The position numbers and the translations under genes were made by a program. DNA of 5,751 nucleotides, taken from NCBI GenBank assembly GCA_903909415.1, contig CAIVVS010000075.1, forward strand, positions 1-5,751. The letters run 5' to 3'. The DNA is from an uncultured Pseudomonadota bacterium (GTDB taxonomy: Bacteria > Pseudomonadota > Gammaproteobacteria > Burkholderiales > SG8-39). The notes below the pieces were generated by a model that did not search any database, had not been told where the DNA came from, and saw only the letters and a program-made list of their open reading frames with translations. Of this stretch, positions 5,013-5,751 are shown in pieces. Each line of letters opens with the position of its first letter. The stretch's first letter is position 1.

Positions 5013-5751
5013 CTAGTCCGCCCGCACACCGGCGTCGATGATCACCTTGCTCCAGCGCGCGCGTTCCTCGGCGATGAACTTCGCGGTCTCGGCGGGGGTC
5101 GCGCCGACGGTGTCCGCGCCGAGTTCGGCGTATTTCTTCGCGACATCGGGGAGCTTGAGCGCGTCGGCGGTGGCGCGGCTGATCTGCTGGGCGATCGCGT
5201 CCGGCAGGCCCTCCGGCCCGGTGATCACGTTCCACGAGCTGGAGAAGAAACCCGGGACGCCGGCCTCGTTCAGCGAGGGGATGTCCGGCAGCACCGGCAT
5301 GCGCTGCAGGCTGGCCACCGCGAGGATGCGCAGCTTGCCGGCGCGGTGCTGGACCATGGACGAGCTGATGTTGTCGAAGAACAGGTCCACCTGACCGCCC
5401 ATCAGGTCGGTGAGCGCGGGCGCCGTGCCCTTGTAGGGGACGTGCACCATCTTCGCGTTGGCCATCTTCTCGAACATGGCGGCGGTCAGGTGCGAGGTGG
5501 AGCCGTTGCCCTGCGAGGCGTAGGTCACCTTGCCCGGTTGCGAGCGCGCGAGCTCGGCCAGTTCCTGCACCGTGCGCGCCGGCAGCGTGTTGCGCACCGC
5601 CAGCACCGAGATGGTGGTGCCGAGCAGGGAGATCGGCACGAAGCGGGTCGGATCGTAGGACAGCTTGCGGAACAGGTAGGCGTTGGCCGCGACCGGGCCC
5701 ACCGGGCTGCTCATCAGCGTGTAGCCGTCGGCGGGCGAGCGCGACATCACC
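5013..5751 (-). CDS. Second Bug/TctC-family substrate-binding protein (5' end outside window)
   Basis: This is a second periplasmic carboxylate-binding protein of the Bug family, read from the right edge. About 245 residues are visible; the signal peptide and first ligand loop (about 70-80 residues in family members) lie beyond the window. The GTG/ATG pair at the edge is internal, because the visible sequence begins with the family motif SRSPADGYTL, usually 80-90 residues into the preprotein. Other motifs are KVTYASQGNGSTSHL (74-88 of the visible part), MVHVPYKGTAPALTDLMGGQ (101-120), DLFFDNISSS (122-131), GKLRILAVAS (138-147), and a normal end with EERARWSKVIIDAGVRAD. The protein is clearly different from the other Bug in this window, notably in FFDNISSS versus LMFPDLPPA at the same place, so it probably binds another ligand. 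It lies directly upstream of the dioxygenase genes on the same strand, which suggests uptake or sensing of the dioxygenase substrate. Confidence 0.9.
   Translation of the reverse strand, partial: VMSRSPADGYTLMSSPVGPVAANAYLFRKLSYDPTRFVPISLLGTTISVLAVRNTLPARTVQELAELARSQPGKVTYASQGNGSTSHLTAAMFEKMANAKMVHVPYKGTAPALTDLMGGQVDLFFDNISSSMVQHRAGKLRILAVASLQRMPVLPDIPSLNEAGVPGFFSSSWNVITGPEGLPDAIAQQISRATADALKLPDVAKKYAELGADTVGATPAETAKFIAEERARWSKVIIDAGVRAD

Overview
The window looks like accessory catabolic DNA from a high-GC proteobacterium, most likely a betaproteobacterium of the Burkholderiales. The reasons are the strongly GC-rich codon third positions and two Bug/TctC-type periplasmic binding proteins without neighbouring permease genes, a family greatly expanded in that order. 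No sequence search was possible, so the taxonomic call is an inference.

Layout: two compact gene runs face each other. On the + strand there is the C-terminal part of a glutathione S-transferase (entering from the left edge to 352), a 58-nt gap with a small stem-loop and a strong Shine-Dalgarno, a complete Bug binding protein (411-1391), and then a large/small subunit pair of the aconitase/isopropylmalate isomerase (LeuC/LeuD) superfamily (1388-2686 and 2683-3198). These last three genes overlap by 4 nt at each junction (GTGA, ATGA). On the - strand, read from the right edge, there is a second Bug protein (5' end outside the window), a Rieske ring-hydroxylating dioxygenase alpha subunit (4982-3738) and its beta subunit (3741-3247), which overlap by 4 nt (GTGA). 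The only DNA between the two converging runs is about 48 bp, mostly a perfect 10-bp tandem repeat (four copies, 3208-3248).

Likely function: the Bug proteins would capture small carboxylates in the periplasm. The Rieske oxygenase resembles the salicylate 5-hydroxylase/anthranilate dioxygenase group and would hydroxylate an aromatic acid, with electrons from a ferredoxin and reductase encoded elsewhere. The LeuCD-like pair would be a hydro-lyase or isomerase on an organic acid.

The most interesting point is that the LeuCD-like pair keeps all three [4Fe-4S] cysteines but has lost most of the classical catalytic and substrate-binding residues in both subunits. The DSH, N..E and NRN positions of the large subunit and the whole GCGSSRE loop of the small subunit are changed. 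The changes are coordinated, the frames are intact and the scaffold motifs remain, so this looks like a dedicated aconitase-superfamily enzyme with a different, unknown substrate or chemistry rather than a decayed leuCD.
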